Positions 8,683 to 17,460 of a stretch of 64,000 bases of DNA are shown here, in pieces. The translations under genes and the position numbers were made by a program. Below the pieces are notes generated by a model that saw only the letters and a program-made list of their open reading frames with translations, did not search any database and was not told the DNA's origin. Location: assembly GCA_934454115.1 (NCBI GenBank), contig CAKSFQ010000007.1:1-64000 (forward strand), in the 5' to 3' direction. Origin of the DNA: an uncultured Clostridia bacterium (GTDB lineage Bacteria; Bacillota; Clostridia; Monoglobales; Monoglobaceae). How positions within the stretch are numbered: the first letter of the stretch is position 1; the number at the start of each line of letters is the position of its first letter.

Positions 8683-8862
8683 TTACGCTTCGACCGAGAT
8701 AACTTCCTTGCCCTTGTAACTTCCGCAAGCCTTGCAGACTCTGTGGGGCAACTTTAATTCGCCGCAGCTTGGGCAAGCAACCATGCCCGGCACAGCGAGC
8801 TTCCAGTTTGCTCTTCTCTTATCGCGTCTAGCCTTTGATGTTTTTCTCTTTGGAACTGCCAT
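8683..8862 (-). CDS. rpmF: 50S ribosomal protein L32
   Basis: The 59-aa protein starting [18 protein letters not shown] is bacterial L32 of the zinc-binding type. It has CPSCG and CKACG pairs that form the four-cysteine ribbon. The start at 8862 is set by the highly conserved MAVPKRK N-terminus. It is co-transcribed after yceD (70-bp gap), the usual yceD-rpmF pairing. Confidence 0.97.
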   Translation of the reverse strand: MAVPKRKTSKARRDKRRANWKLAVPGMVACPSCGELKLPHRVCKACGSYKGKEVISVEA

Positions 8863-8932
8863 GTTCTTACACCTCTTTCCGTGGTTACTGGAATATGGGG
8901 TAACCCCCAAACAAAGTTAAACTTTGCATATT

Positions 8933-9430
8933 CTACAACAATTGATTCAAAACGTCAAATCTGGGATCCGTCTCCTCGGTATCGCAGTGACAGGAACCAA
9001 GGTTCAGATTCCGGCCGCATACGGGACAAAGCCCCTTGCAATCCTCGCGGCAAAGCATTTTGCCGGGAAGCACAAGATACAACGCCTCATAGACAACCGC
9101 ATCAAGATCCAAAACGTCGCTTTTTAAAATTCGGATATCCGAATCGCCGTCTGTCTCCTGATAGGGATCCGCCTTCTTCATTCGCTCATCCACCATAAAG
9201 TCAAGCTGCATGGTATACGGCTCTGCACAACGGTCACAAGTCCCCCCGATCTCCGCAGTGCACGCAGCGCGAAACTCCAAAAGTCCGCTGACGTTGACCA
9301 CTTCTCCCTTTAAAAGTACCGGCTCCAAAATCCGGAACCGATCTCCCCGGTGCGCCGTGACCGCGACCTCGGTATCGATCTGCATCCGTTTTCCATCACA
9401 GTTTAAGACAGGCAAAAGATTCCATTCCAT
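8933..9430 (-). CDS. YceD/DUF177 family protein
   Basis: This 165-aa DUF177 protein contains CDRCAEPY in the middle and a C-terminal CKGLCPVCGRNLN, the cysteine pattern of the family. Members are paired with rpmF, and some have been linked to large-subunit rRNA processing. The start at 9430 (MEWNLLPVLN) is chosen because GAGAGGA lies just upstream. The longer frame would begin inside the promoter at 9478-9506. Confidence 0.85.
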   Translation of the reverse strand: MEWNLLPVLNCDGKRMQIDTEVAVTAHRGDRFRILEPVLLKGEVVNVSGLLEFRAACTAEIGGTCDRCAEPYTMQLDFMVDERMKKADPYQETDGDSDIRILKSDVLDLDAVVYEALYLVLPGKMLCREDCKGLCPVCGRNLNLGSCHCDTEETDPRFDVLNQLL

Positions 9431-9477
9431 CTGTTTCTTCCTCTCCGATACCCATCCAAAACAAACAGACGGCAATT

Positions 9478-9506
9478 ATTATACCTAATTACCATCTGTT
9501 TGTCAA
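9478..9506 (-). promoter_or_regulatory. Consensus promoter of yceD-rpmF
   Basis: Perfect TTGACA, 17-bp spacer, perfect TATAAT on the minus strand. It places transcription start near 9471 and fixes the yceD start downstream. Confidence 0.9.
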
Positions 9507-9547
9507 GAGTTTTTTTACTTTTTCGCGAAAACCTCCGGCCACGCCGA

Positions 9548-9751
9548 TTATTTTGACGCCAGATAGGTATTGATCTTTTCTACCAGCTCGTCCGCGTCCA
9601 CACCGTGAACCTGACAAGCCTCTTCAATGCTCTCACCGCTGGCTGACGGACAGCCCAGGCAGTGCATGCCGATTCCGAAAAAGAAATCTGCCGTTCCCGG
9701 ATCCAGCTTTAACACATCCATAATAATCATATCTTTGGTTACCTTCTGCAT
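9548..9751 (-). CDS. DUF1858 / hybrid-cluster-associated disulfide redox protein
   Basis: The 67-aa protein MQKVTKDMIIMDVLKL... is a DUF1858 domain with a C-x2-C redox motif in GMHCLGCPSA near residue 30. Relatives occur alone or beside hybrid-cluster proteins and are proposed to exchange disulfides; the substrate is unknown. The start at 9751 has AAAGGA nine bases upstream. It is monocistronic, with a strongly palindromic upstream region (9787-9820). Confidence 0.85.
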   Translation of the reverse strand: MQKVTKDMIIMDVLKLDPGTADFFFGIGMHCLGCPSASGESIEEACQVHGVDADELVEKINTYLASK

Positions 9752-9786
9752 AAGAAAACATCCTTTCCGTTTGCTAAATTGCACCC

Positions 9787-9820
9787 AAGTATAAAATCCG
9801 AATACTTTATACTTAAGTAT
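9787..9820 (-). promoter_or_regulatory. Promoter/operator-like inverted repeats upstream of DUF1858 gene
   Basis: AAGTATAAA (9787-9795) and TTTATACTT (9806-9814) are a perfect 9-bp inverted repeat with a 10-bp spacer. It overlaps the 12-bp palindrome ATACTTAAGTAT (9809-9820). Several TATACT/TATAAA -10-like hexamers lie inside, so a repressor binding the dyads would cover the promoter. The exact promoter cannot be fixed. Confidence 0.5.
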
Positions 9821-9884
9821 TAGTATACCGCAAAATTCTTAAAAAATCAACCCTTTTCCAAGAAATATTGCAAGAACTTTTCCG

Positions 9885-12350
9885 TTAAAATTCACGGTTC
9901 CAGATACGGAGCCGGTCTTTCGGGGCAAGATACATGCCATCCCCCTCTTTGACATGGTAATAATCGATAAATTCCGGAAAATTTGATAAAACACGGTTGA
10001 CCCGCACCTCGTCCGGCGCATGGGTGTCCGTTTTCAGCATACGCTTTTGATAGGTCTTTGTCGCCTTGCTGCGCCAGATTGTCGCGTAACCGTAGAACAA
10101 TTCCTCCAGCTTTGGATTTCCCTCTCCGGCCACGTCCAAAATACAGGCCATGGCGGCAATATCCGCCAGGTTCTCGCTCAGCGTTGCCTTGCCATTCACC
10201 GTCTCGCCCGGTATCACCGAAATGGTATCATACGCTGCGGCCGTTTTGGCGCAGATTTGCGCAAAAGCCTCCCGATCCTGTTTTTGCCACCAGTCGCGCA
10301 TATTCCCGTTTTCATCAAACTGCGATCCGATCGCGTCAAACGCATGGCTGATCTCGTGGGCAATCACCGACCCGATTCCGCCCAGGTTGCGTTCCCGTAC
10401 CGCCCGCTTCTCATAAAACGGCGCGCGCAGCATTCCGGCAGGAATGGTAATACTGTTGGCGGACGGTTCATACATTGCATTGACCGTCTGCGGAAGCATG
10501 GTCCATCTTTCACGTGCGGCCGCGCTGACCGGTTTATTCAGGTTCTTCGCCGCCTCCTCGTAATAGCGCTTGCAGTAACGGCTGCGGTACTCGATCAGGT
10601 TTCCGCCCTCCGTCATACTGTCGATCTGAAGCTCCGGATCGGTATACGATGCCGGATCTTCCGGGTATCCCACCCGAATCTGCATCTGCTCCAGTTTACG
10701 CAGTGCGGTCTGTTTGCTGCTGCTGCTCATCCAATTATTTTTTTGAATGCGCTTTTGATAGGTCGTTAAAATCTCCCGCGTTAGTTCCTTCACCGCCGCC
10801 TTATCCTCGGCCGATGCGTATTGTTCCGTATATAGCTTTGCCAGGTCCCAACCAAGCAAATCCTCCGTCACCTGCACCGCATAGTCCGCAGGATAGGCCT
10901 TCGTCTCTGTTTGGTTGAGTGCGTTCTGATAGTCCTGCCACAGGGAAAACGCGTCCGAGTTTAAATATAACGCCGCGCCGTCCATCACGCTGGCACGCAA
11001 ATAATCTTTGAGCAGCGCAAGCTCCTCTTTTCCAAAAATCTCATTCACAACGCCGGCCAGCGGCAGATCGTAAACCACAACGTTTTCAACGCCGTGAAAT
11101 CCCAGCTTTTCCAAATAGGTCTCAACGTTCAGTTCGGAAAACACCGTGCGGAGCATCTCTGTGTCAAAAACCATATAATTTTTTTGAATTCGGTTATGCT
11201 CCTCCAGCGAGAGCGAATTTTCGGCCAATTTTCTGCAAAGCGCCGCGACCTTTTCGGCACGCAATGCGGCATTCTCCTCTCCGTACAGGGAAAACAGCGC
11301 CGAAACATAGGCTTCATACGCCGCGGCAATCCGATCCGCGTCCTTGCTTTGGATTAAATCGGGATTCATGCCGGTGTACACCTCGGAAAAGGTCAACACA
11401 TTCTTTGTGGAATCGTAAATATCGCGGCTCATCGAAAGCGGCAAAAACCCGTGAAAACCGGCACGTTCCAAATCTGCCATGACCGCCAGAAGTTCCTTTT
11501 GATCCGCGGCCGCGTCAATGGCCTTTAAATAAGGCTGTACCGGCTGCAAGCCCAATTTATCACGGTAGACCGTATTACCGGCCGCCATAAAGACATCCAC
11601 CAGCTTTTGTTCACTGCTCCCCTTTGCAAACACTTCTCCGTCCCGGACATGCCGCCGATACAGCGAATAGATGATTTCGCCGATTTCTTTCATAATTTTT
11701 TGATCGATCGCATAGACATCCGACCATGCCGAATACCCTTCGGGAATCTGTGTTTCGCTTAGCCACTTTTCGTTGACATATTCATAATAATTGCCGCAGG
11801 GGCCGGTCATGCGAGCCGCACGTTCTGTCAAGAGCTCCGCCTGCTGCCAGGTCAGATCATCACCGGCGCCTAAAAAGCCGTTACCGTAGCCGCGCACAAC
11901 GCCGGCCGCAGCCAGACGGTTGATGTCCGCATCCGCCCACTTTGGCGTATCGACAAAGGTCAGATCCCCCTGCACCGGCAGCGTCCGCCTAAAAAGCATA
12001 CGGTTTAAAATCACCAGAGCCTCGACACGGCTCATCCGTTCCATGGGGCGAAAGTTCCCGTCCTCATAGCCGGAGACCAAGCCTGCCTCTACCGCCGCCG
12101 CGACCTCACGGACACAGGTGGACGCAATCTTGCCGGCATCATGAAATTGCTTTAAAATCTCCGTATCCGCCCGATCCGTATTCATATTTGCGGCGTGAAC
12201 AAAGGCCGCAACCACCTCTTGGCGCAGCGCATAGTCACTCTCTGTCTCAACATACGATCCGTCGCCGACCTCATAATCCGCGTACGCAAAAGGAGCAAAG
12301 ACCGGCAAAAGCAAAAGCGCAATGAGCAGTATCGCAGCGCATCGTTTCAT
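9885..12350 (-). CDS. SLH-domain M13 family zinc metalloendopeptidase
   Basis: An 821-aa exported protein. Residues 1-24 form a signal peptide ending FAYA. About residues 35-180 resemble SLH repeats (GLVSGYEDGNFRP, AAGVVRGYGNGF), which would attach it to the cell-wall polymer. The rest is a neprilysin/PepO-type M13 peptidase with the zinc motif HEISHAFD at about 665-672 and the third ligand in SENLADIAAM at about 725-734. It is expected to cleave peptides at the cell surface. Anchoring by SLH is less usual than the cytosolic or secreted PepO form. It lies alone between leuA and the DUF1858 gene. Confidence 0.88.
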   Translation of the reverse strand: MKRCAAILLIALLLLPVFAPFAYADYEVGDGSYVETESDYALRQEVVAAFVHAANMNTDRADTEILKQFHDAGKIASTCVREVAAAVEAGLVSGYEDGNFRPMERMSRVEALVILNRMLFRRTLPVQGDLTFVDTPKWADADINRLAAAGVVRGYGNGFLGAGDDLTWQQAELLTERAARMTGPCGNYYEYVNEKWLSETQIPEGYSAWSDVYAIDQKIMKEIGEIIYSLYRRHVRDGEVFAKGSSEQKLVDVFMAAGNTVYRDKLGLQPVQPYLKAIDAAADQKELLAVMADLERAGFHGFLPLSMSRDIYDSTKNVLTFSEVYTGMNPDLIQSKDADRIAAAYEAYVSALFSLYGEENAALRAEKVAALCRKLAENSLSLEEHNRIQKNYMVFDTEMLRTVFSELNVETYLEKLGFHGVENVVVYDLPLAGVVNEIFGKEELALLKDYLRASVMDGAALYLNSDAFSLWQDYQNALNQTETKAYPADYAVQVTEDLLGWDLAKLYTEQYASAEDKAAVKELTREILTTYQKRIQKNNWMSSSSKQTALRKLEQMQIRVGYPEDPASYTDPELQIDSMTEGGNLIEYRSRYCKRYYEEAAKNLNKPVSAAARERWTMLPQTVNAMYEPSANSITIPAGMLRAPFYEKRAVRERNLGGIGSVIAHEISHAFDAIGSQFDENGNMRDWWQKQDREAFAQICAKTAAAYDTISVIPGETVNGKATLSENLADIAAMACILDVAGEGNPKLEELFYGYATIWRSKATKTYQKRMLKTDTHAPDEVRVNRVLSNFPEFIDYYHVKEGDGMYLAPKDRLRIWNREF

Positions 12351-12426
12351 CGTGTCTCCACTCCTTTTTTCTGCTGAACCGAAATTCGCTTAAAAACGAA
12401 TCCCGATTTCTCTGTTATTCGTTTGA

Positions 12427-14094
12427 TCAGCCGTTTTTCTTTCTTACGCAGTTGATGGCGCTCACCAACGCGTTAAGTGAAGCCGTGATGATATCGTTGT
12501 CCATACCGACGCCCCACACCGCCTTACCGCTGTCATGCACCAAGCCGATGTATGCGCACGCCTGCGCGGTCGATCCGGTACCGACCGCATGCTCGGTATA
12601 ACTGTCTATGGTATACCCCTCCGGCAGCACGTCACCGAGCGCCGCATACACCGCGTCCAGGCGGCCGTTGCCGCAGCCCCTTACCGTGCGTTCATTGCCG
12701 TCTCGTGTCAGGGTTACATAGGCCGTCATGCCGTTCTTTTGCTCAAAGTGGCATTCCTTCAGGGCAACGGGGTCTGTCAGATTGACGTATTCCTTCATAA
12801 AGATGTCGCGGATTTCCTCCGGCTGCAGCTCCTTATGCAGGCGATCAGATACGTTTTTAACTCGATAACCGAAATCCTCCCGCATGTCTTTGGGCAAATG
12901 GAACCCAAACCGCTGCTCCATCAGATAACCGATGCCGCCCTTGCCGGACTGGCTGTTGATACGGATCACATCGCCCTCGTATTCCCTTCCGACATCCTTC
13001 GGGTCGATCGGCAGGTACGGAACCGTCCAAATCTCCTCGCTTCTCTCCTGACGGTAACGCATTCCCTTGGCGATCGCATCCTGATGCGATCCGGAAAATG
13101 CCGCAAACACCAGTTTTCCGCTGTACGGATGTCTGGGCCCGACCGACATTCCGGTCAGCCGTTCGTAGGTTTCCACAACCTCCGGCATATTTTCAAAGTG
13201 AAGTTTAGGATCCACACCGTGCATAAACAGGTTCATGGCAAGCGTCACGATATCCACGTTTCCGGTGCGTTCACCGTTGCCGAACAGCGTTCCCTCAACA
13301 CGGTCGGCGCCTGCCAGCAGTGCAAGCTCCGTATCCGCAACGCCGCAGCCGCGGTCATTGTGCGGATGCAGCGAAATTTCCACCGCGTCCCGATATTTTA
13401 AATGATCATTGATATATTCCACCTGAGAAGCATAAACATGCGGCAGCGACATCTCCACCGTAACCGGCAAATTGATGATCGCCTTTTTCTCCGGCGACGG
13501 CTGCCAAACGTCCAAAACGGCATTGCAGACCTCCAGTGCATAGTCTACCTCGGTACCGGTAAAGCTCTCCGGGCTGTATTCAAACCGGAAATTCCCCTCG
13601 GTCTCCTTTGCCAGACGGGAAAGCAATGCTGCGCCGTCCACGGCCAGCTGCTTGATTTCCTCCTTCGATTTTCCGAACACCTGTTCACGCTGGGCAACGG
13701 AGGTCGAATTATAGACGTGTACGATGGCCGATTTAGCGCCGCGCAGCGCCTCAAAGGTCTTTTTGATGATGTGCTCTCTCGCCTGAGTCAAAACCTGAAT
13801 CTCCACATCGTCGGGGATTAACTGATCCTCGATCAGCTTACGCAAAAACTGGTATTCCGTCTCGGATGCCGCCGGAAATCCCACCTCAATCTCTTTAAAG
13901 CCAAGCTTAACCAGAAACTTGAAAAACTCCACCTTTTCCTCAAGGCTCATCGGAACAACCAGCGCCTGATTGCCGTCCCGCAAATCCACGCTGCACCACG
14001 AAGGCGCTTTTTCGATGGCGTCCTTTTGGGCCCATTTCATCTCACAAACCGGAGGCATAAAATAGCCCTTCTTATACTTCTGATAGTTTTTCAT
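12427..14094 (-). CDS. leuA: 2-isopropylmalate synthase, type 2
   Basis: LeuA condenses acetyl-CoA with 2-oxoisovalerate, the first leucine-specific step. The 555-aa protein matches the longer (LeuA2) class. It starts MKNYQKYKKGYFMPP, has CSVDLRDGNQALV near residue 33 with the metal-binding DRDG-type site, SLHPHNDRGCGVADTELALLAG in the barrel, and a C-terminal regulatory domain that in relatives senses leucine. The start at 14094 has GGCGGAG upstream. No other leu genes are nearby and no T-box motif was found in front. Confidence 0.93.
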   Translation of the reverse strand: MKNYQKYKKGYFMPPVCEMKWAQKDAIEKAPSWCSVDLRDGNQALVVPMSLEEKVEFFKFLVKLGFKEIEVGFPAASETEYQFLRKLIEDQLIPDDVEIQVLTQAREHIIKKTFEALRGAKSAIVHVYNSTSVAQREQVFGKSKEEIKQLAVDGAALLSRLAKETEGNFRFEYSPESFTGTEVDYALEVCNAVLDVWQPSPEKKAIINLPVTVEMSLPHVYASQVEYINDHLKYRDAVEISLHPHNDRGCGVADTELALLAGADRVEGTLFGNGERTGNVDIVTLAMNLFMHGVDPKLHFENMPEVVETYERLTGMSVGPRHPYSGKLVFAAFSGSHQDAIAKGMRYRQERSEEIWTVPYLPIDPKDVGREYEGDVIRINSQSGKGGIGYLMEQRFGFHLPKDMREDFGYRVKNVSDRLHKELQPEEIRDIFMKEYVNLTDPVALKECHFEQKNGMTAYVTLTRDGNERTVRGCGNGRLDAVYAALGDVLPEGYTIDSYTEHAVGTGSTAQACAYIGLVHDSGKAVWGVGMDNDIITASLNALVSAINCVRKKNG

Positions 14095-14183
14095 TGTCAA
14101 ACTCCGCCTTTCTCTGTACATTTTATCCGCCGTCGGGCTGCCGCGCCGTCCGCCGTACTCATACAGTATATTGATAGGATACC

Positions 14184-14212
14184 AGTATATCACACTCCCC
14201 CCTATTATGCAA
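14184..14212 (-). promoter_or_regulatory. Putative leuA promoter
   Basis: TTGCAT, 17 bases, TATACT on the minus strand, about 90 bases before the leuA start. A second TATACTG copy follows 13 bases later. Confidence 0.5.
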
Positions 14213-14390
14213 GCTATTTTTCTACGAAAGTCTTGGGATTTCGCCACACTTTTCCCCTGCCTTCAACGTCTTTTCGCCGCTGTTTTTTTACCTGTCTTAT
14301 TTTGTCGCACGAATTGAAAATTTTTTGAAATATTATTGTAAACCAATTGTTACATGCCACACACCCGGCTTTTGCCGATTTTCCGTTTCC

Positions 14391-14463
14391 TGTGGATAAC
14401 TTTTGGAATCAGGTCTTTTCCACTACAAAAACCTGTGGAAAATGTGCGTAACTCTGTGAATAA
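14391..14463. other. Cluster of DnaA boxes
   Basis: One perfect box (TGTGGATAA at 14391-14399, reverse of TTATCCACA) is followed by three one- or two-mismatch boxes: TTTTCCACT at 14416-14424, TGTGGAAAA at 14434-14442, and TGTGAATAA at 14455-14463. AT-rich DNA follows to 14800. The whole 14095-14805 stretch holds no convincing gene. It is better explained as a DnaA-binding cluster than as the main origin, because dnaA, dnaN and a strand switch are absent. Confidence 0.6.
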
Positions 14464-14805
14464 CTTGTAAATTCGCACTTTTTTATGATGGATAAGCTGT
14501 GCATTTTATGGTTTGTCTCATCTTGTTTTGTTACATTTATGTTACAATTTAGTTTACATAATATTTATTTTTTTTCCTTGACAAATTTCGGATTTTAGTA
14601 TATAGCCCCCTTTTTTGTCACAACGCATACCGGTACAATCAAAAAAAGCGCTGCCCTGTTTCTTTTGCGATATTTCTCTCAAAACATCTTCCGTTTTCTG
14701 AAAAAATCGGAAAAGTTTTTTAAAAACCGCATTGACAAAGCGCTGAAAGACCGATATACTTATAGTAATAAAACTGTTTTTTTTCAAAGATAAGGAGTGT
14801 AAAAT

Positions 14806-15441
14806 ATGAAGATTGCTTTAATTAACGAAAACTCACAGGCGGCAAAAAACGCGCTGATTTGCGAAACGTTAAAGTCCGTTGTCGAGCCCATGGGGCATGA
14901 AGTTCTCAACTTCGGGATGTACAGTGCGGAGGACGACACGCAGCTGACTTACGTGATGAACGGTCTGCTCGCGGCAATTTTACTGGGCAGCGGCGCGGTT
15001 GACTTTGTTGTAACGGGCTGCGGAACCGGACAGGGCGCTATGCTGGCGCTCAACTCCTTCCCCGGTGTTTTGTGCGGTCATGTCACCGACCCGACCGACG
15101 CCTACCTTTTTGCACAGGTGAATAACGGCAACGCCGTTGCAATGCCCTTTGCGCAGAATTTTGGCTGGGGTGCGGAATTAAATCTCAAATATACTTTTGA
15201 AAAGCTGTTCTCCGGTGAATTTGGCCTGGGCTATCCCAGAGAGCGCGCCGTACCGGAGCAAAGAAACAAGAAAATTCTGGACGAGGTAAAAAAGATTACG
15301 CATCAGGATCTCTTAACCATTTTGAAAACCATCGACCAAGACTTTTTAAAGACTGCTGTCAGCGGTGAAAAATTTGCGGATCTGTTCTTCCCGAACTGCA
15401 AGTGTGAAGAGATTGCCGCTTACATCAAAGGCATTTTATAA
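14806..15441 (+). CDS. RpiB/LacA/LacB family sugar-phosphate isomerase
   Basis: The 211-aa protein begins MKIALINENSQAAKN and has the RpiB-family core, with VVTGCGTGQGAMLALNS near residue 70 at the active-site cysteine region. It is about 60 residues longer than classical RpiB (about 150 aa) owing to a C-terminal extension from about residue 150 to 211. The family interconverts aldose and ketose phosphates, but the substrate here is unknown. It lies upstream of manA with a terminator between, hinting at a sugar-phosphate role. Confidence 0.8.
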   Translation: MKIALINENSQAAKNALICETLKSVVEPMGHEVLNFGMYSAEDDTQLTYVMNGLLAAILLGSGAVDFVVTGCGTGQGAMLALNSFPGVLCGHVTDPTDAYLFAQVNNGNAVAMPFAQNFGWGAELNLKYTFEKLFSGEFGLGYPRERAVPEQRNKKILDEVKKITHQDLLTILKTIDQDFLKTAVSGEKFADLFFPNCKCEEIAAYIKGIL

Positions 15442-15448
15442 AAACTGC

Positions 15449-15474
15449 GGCGGTGTTGGATACACCGCCTTTTT
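15449..15474 (+). terminator. Intrinsic terminator after RpiB-like gene
   Basis: GGCGGTGT, loop TGGAT, ACACCGCC, then TTTTTATT, eight bases after the stop codon. Confidence 0.9.
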
Positions 15475-15501
15475 ATTGACAGAAAGGAGACAAGCTATTT
15501 T

Positions 15502-16461
15502 ATGGAACCGATTTTACTGACACCGGCTTTTAAGGACTATCTTTGGGGCGGCACAAAATTAAAGACCGAATACGGTCTGAAAAGCGACCTTGACATTGTG
15601 GCAGAAAGCTGGGAGCTTTCCGTCCACAAGGACGGGCAGAGTACCGTGGCCTCCGGGCCGGACGCCGGGCTTTCGCTTTCTGACTACCTGAAAAAATGCG
15701 GCAGATGCACACTCGGAAAAAAGGCGGAGGCCTTTGATTACTTTCCGCTTTTGATTAAGCTGATTGATGCCAAGGACAACCTTTCGGTGCAGGTGCATCC
15801 CAGTGATGCCTACGCGCTGAAAAACGAGGGCGAATACGGGAAGACTGAGATGTGGTATATCCTAGAGGCGGAGCCGGACGCATCGCTCTATTACGGCTTA
15901 AATAAGGCGATCAGCAAAGAGGAGTTTCAATCCCGTATCGAAAACAACACCGTTTTAGAGGTGTTGCATCAGGTTCCGGTGCATCGCGGCGATGTGTTCT
16001 TTATCGAGGCCGGTACCATTCATGCCATCGGAAAGGGCATTGTAATCTGTGAGATTCAGCAAAATTCCAATACGACATACCGCGTTTATGACTACGATCG
16101 CCGTGACAAAGACGGAAACACTCGGCCGCTGCATATCCAAAAGGCGCTGGAGGTTGCCACCCTTGCGCCGGCTGTCGCCCCGGATATTGACCGCACCCCG
16201 GTTAATAATGACGGCTATCAGAAAGAGCTTTTGGCGTCATGCCACTACTTCACGGTCGAAAAGCTGACCGTAACGGGAAAGGCCGTCCTGCCTGTCACCG
16301 GCGAAAGCTTTCAGTCCCTCATTGTGACGGACGGCAGCGGAACCCTCCGCATGGGCGATACGGTTCTGCCGCTCAAAAAAGGCGGCAGCGTCTTTATCCC
16401 GGCACAGGATAACACTTATACTGTCGAGGGCGATTGCAGCCTGATTTTGTCCTATTTATAA
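15502..16461 (+). CDS. manA: Mannose-6-phosphate isomerase, class I
   Basis: ManA interconverts mannose 6-phosphate and fructose 6-phosphate. The 319-aa cupin enzyme carries the zinc-ligand segments VQVHPSD (about residues 96-102), KTEMWYILEAE (about 114-124) and EAGTIHAIGKG (about 171-181). Length is typical of the Gram-positive short form. AAAGGAG precedes the ATG, although the preceding terminator makes its promoter unclear. Confidence 0.94.
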   Translation: MEPILLTPAFKDYLWGGTKLKTEYGLKSDLDIVAESWELSVHKDGQSTVASGPDAGLSLSDYLKKCGRCTLGKKAEAFDYFPLLIKLIDAKDNLSVQVHPSDAYALKNEGEYGKTEMWYILEAEPDASLYYGLNKAISKEEFQSRIENNTVLEVLHQVPVHRGDVFFIEAGTIHAIGKGIVICEIQQNSNTTYRVYDYDRRDKDGNTRPLHIQKALEVATLAPAVAPDIDRTPVNNDGYQKELLASCHYFTVEKLTVTGKAVLPVTGESFQSLIVTDGSGTLRMGDTVLPLKKGGSVFIPAQDNTYTVEGDCSLILSYL

Positions 16462-16516
16462 CCAAAGACATCATGCGGCTCCTCTCCGCTTGCTGCATAC
16501 CAAATATATTAAACGA

Positions 16517-16548
16517 GGCGATGCATTCCGCAATGCATCGCCTTATTT
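16517..16548. terminator. Terminator between manA and pflX-like gene
   Basis: GGCGATGCATT and AATGCATCGCC form a perfect 11-bp stem around CCGC, followed by TTATTTA on plus. It probably acts for both converging genes. Confidence 0.8.
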
Positions 16549-17437
16549 ATGTTTCTCCGTAGTCAAAATTCGGTACATATTCTTCTTTTGCAGAGGAACG
16601 CTCCTGCATATAACCGCGCACAAATCCCAATTCCTGTGCGGCCCCGACCACCTTTTTATATTCAAAGGTGGTAATTCTTCGGTTCAGCGTCTGATCCTCC
16701 TTTGCCAGATGTGCCGGAAAATACTGGCTCATCAGGCTGATCGCCATCTTTTCGGCGTCATAATGCTCCGCCAAGTAATTTAAAATCCGGATGCTGTCCC
16801 GGTAACCGCCGGGCAAAACCAGGTGCCGCACCATAACGCCCTTTTTCATATGCCCATCCTTGTCTGTTTTCGCATAGCCGACCTGGCGCATCATCTCATC
16901 AAGCGCCGCAGCCGCCACTAAAAAATAGTCCGGCGCGGCAGAATACCTTGCGCTCATCGAGGAGGACGCATACTTAAAATCCGGCAAATAAATATCGATC
17001 AGCCCCTCAAGGGCGCGTAGCGACTCCGCCTTATCATAGCCGGAGGTATTATAGATGATCGGAATAGAAAGCTTGGGTCTGACCCTTTGCAGCAGCGGAA
17101 CCAGCCGGGACACCATATGGCTTGGCGTAACCAGGTTGATGTTTGCCGCGCCCCTGTCCTGCAGCGCCAAAATTTCTTCTTCCAGCGTTTTTGCGCTGAC
17201 CTTTTTTCCCTTTCCCTCTGCCGATATCGCATGGTTTTGACAAAACACGCACCGAAGGTTGCAGCCGGAGAAGAAAACCGTCCCGGAGCCGTTGCCGTAA
17301 GAGATACATGGCTCTTCCCACAGATGCAGTCCCACTCTGGCAATCACAAACGCGTCGCCGATGCCGCAAAACCCGGTTTTCTTGCTGCGGTCAACACCGC
17401 ACGCTCTGGGACATGCATTGCAGAATTGCTGATTCAT
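16547..17437 (-). CDS. PflX-like radical SAM protein
   Basis: The 296-aa protein resembles the PFL-activase-related group (PflX type). An N-terminal cysteine cluster (CNACPRACGVD then CG) is followed by the radical SAM motif CNLRCVFCQ near residue 62 and a TIM-barrel core with VTPSHMV and IYNTSGYD. Its substrate is unknown; family members are only presumed to activate glycyl radical or other proteins. The start at 17437 has GGGAGG seven bases upstream. No glycyl radical enzyme is seen in the window. Confidence 0.85.
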   Translation of the reverse strand: MNQQFCNACPRACGVDRSKKTGFCGIGDAFVIARVGLHLWEEPCISYGNGSGTVFFSGCNLRCVFCQNHAISAEGKGKKVSAKTLEEEILALQDRGAANINLVTPSHMVSRLVPLLQRVRPKLSIPIIYNTSGYDKAESLRALEGLIDIYLPDFKYASSSMSARYSAAPDYFLVAAAALDEMMRQVGYAKTDKDGHMKKGVMVRHLVLPGGYRDSIRILNYLAEHYDAEKMAISLMSQYFPAHLAKEDQTLNRRITTFEYKKVVGAAQELGFVRGYMQERSSAKEEYVPNFDYGET

Positions 17438-17460
17438 CTTTCTTCCTCCCAAATACGTTT

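Noticed and set aside
12535..13401. 288-aa open frame on plus within leuA
   Set aside because: Antisense shadow of leuA with no domain features.
14095..14250. T-box riboswitch before leuA
   Set aside because: No AGGGTGGTACCGCG-type antiterminator block or specifier stem was found on minus.
14340..14800. Chromosomal origin (oriC)
   Set aside because: DnaA boxes are present, but dnaA, dnaN, rpmH and a gene-strand switch are absent.
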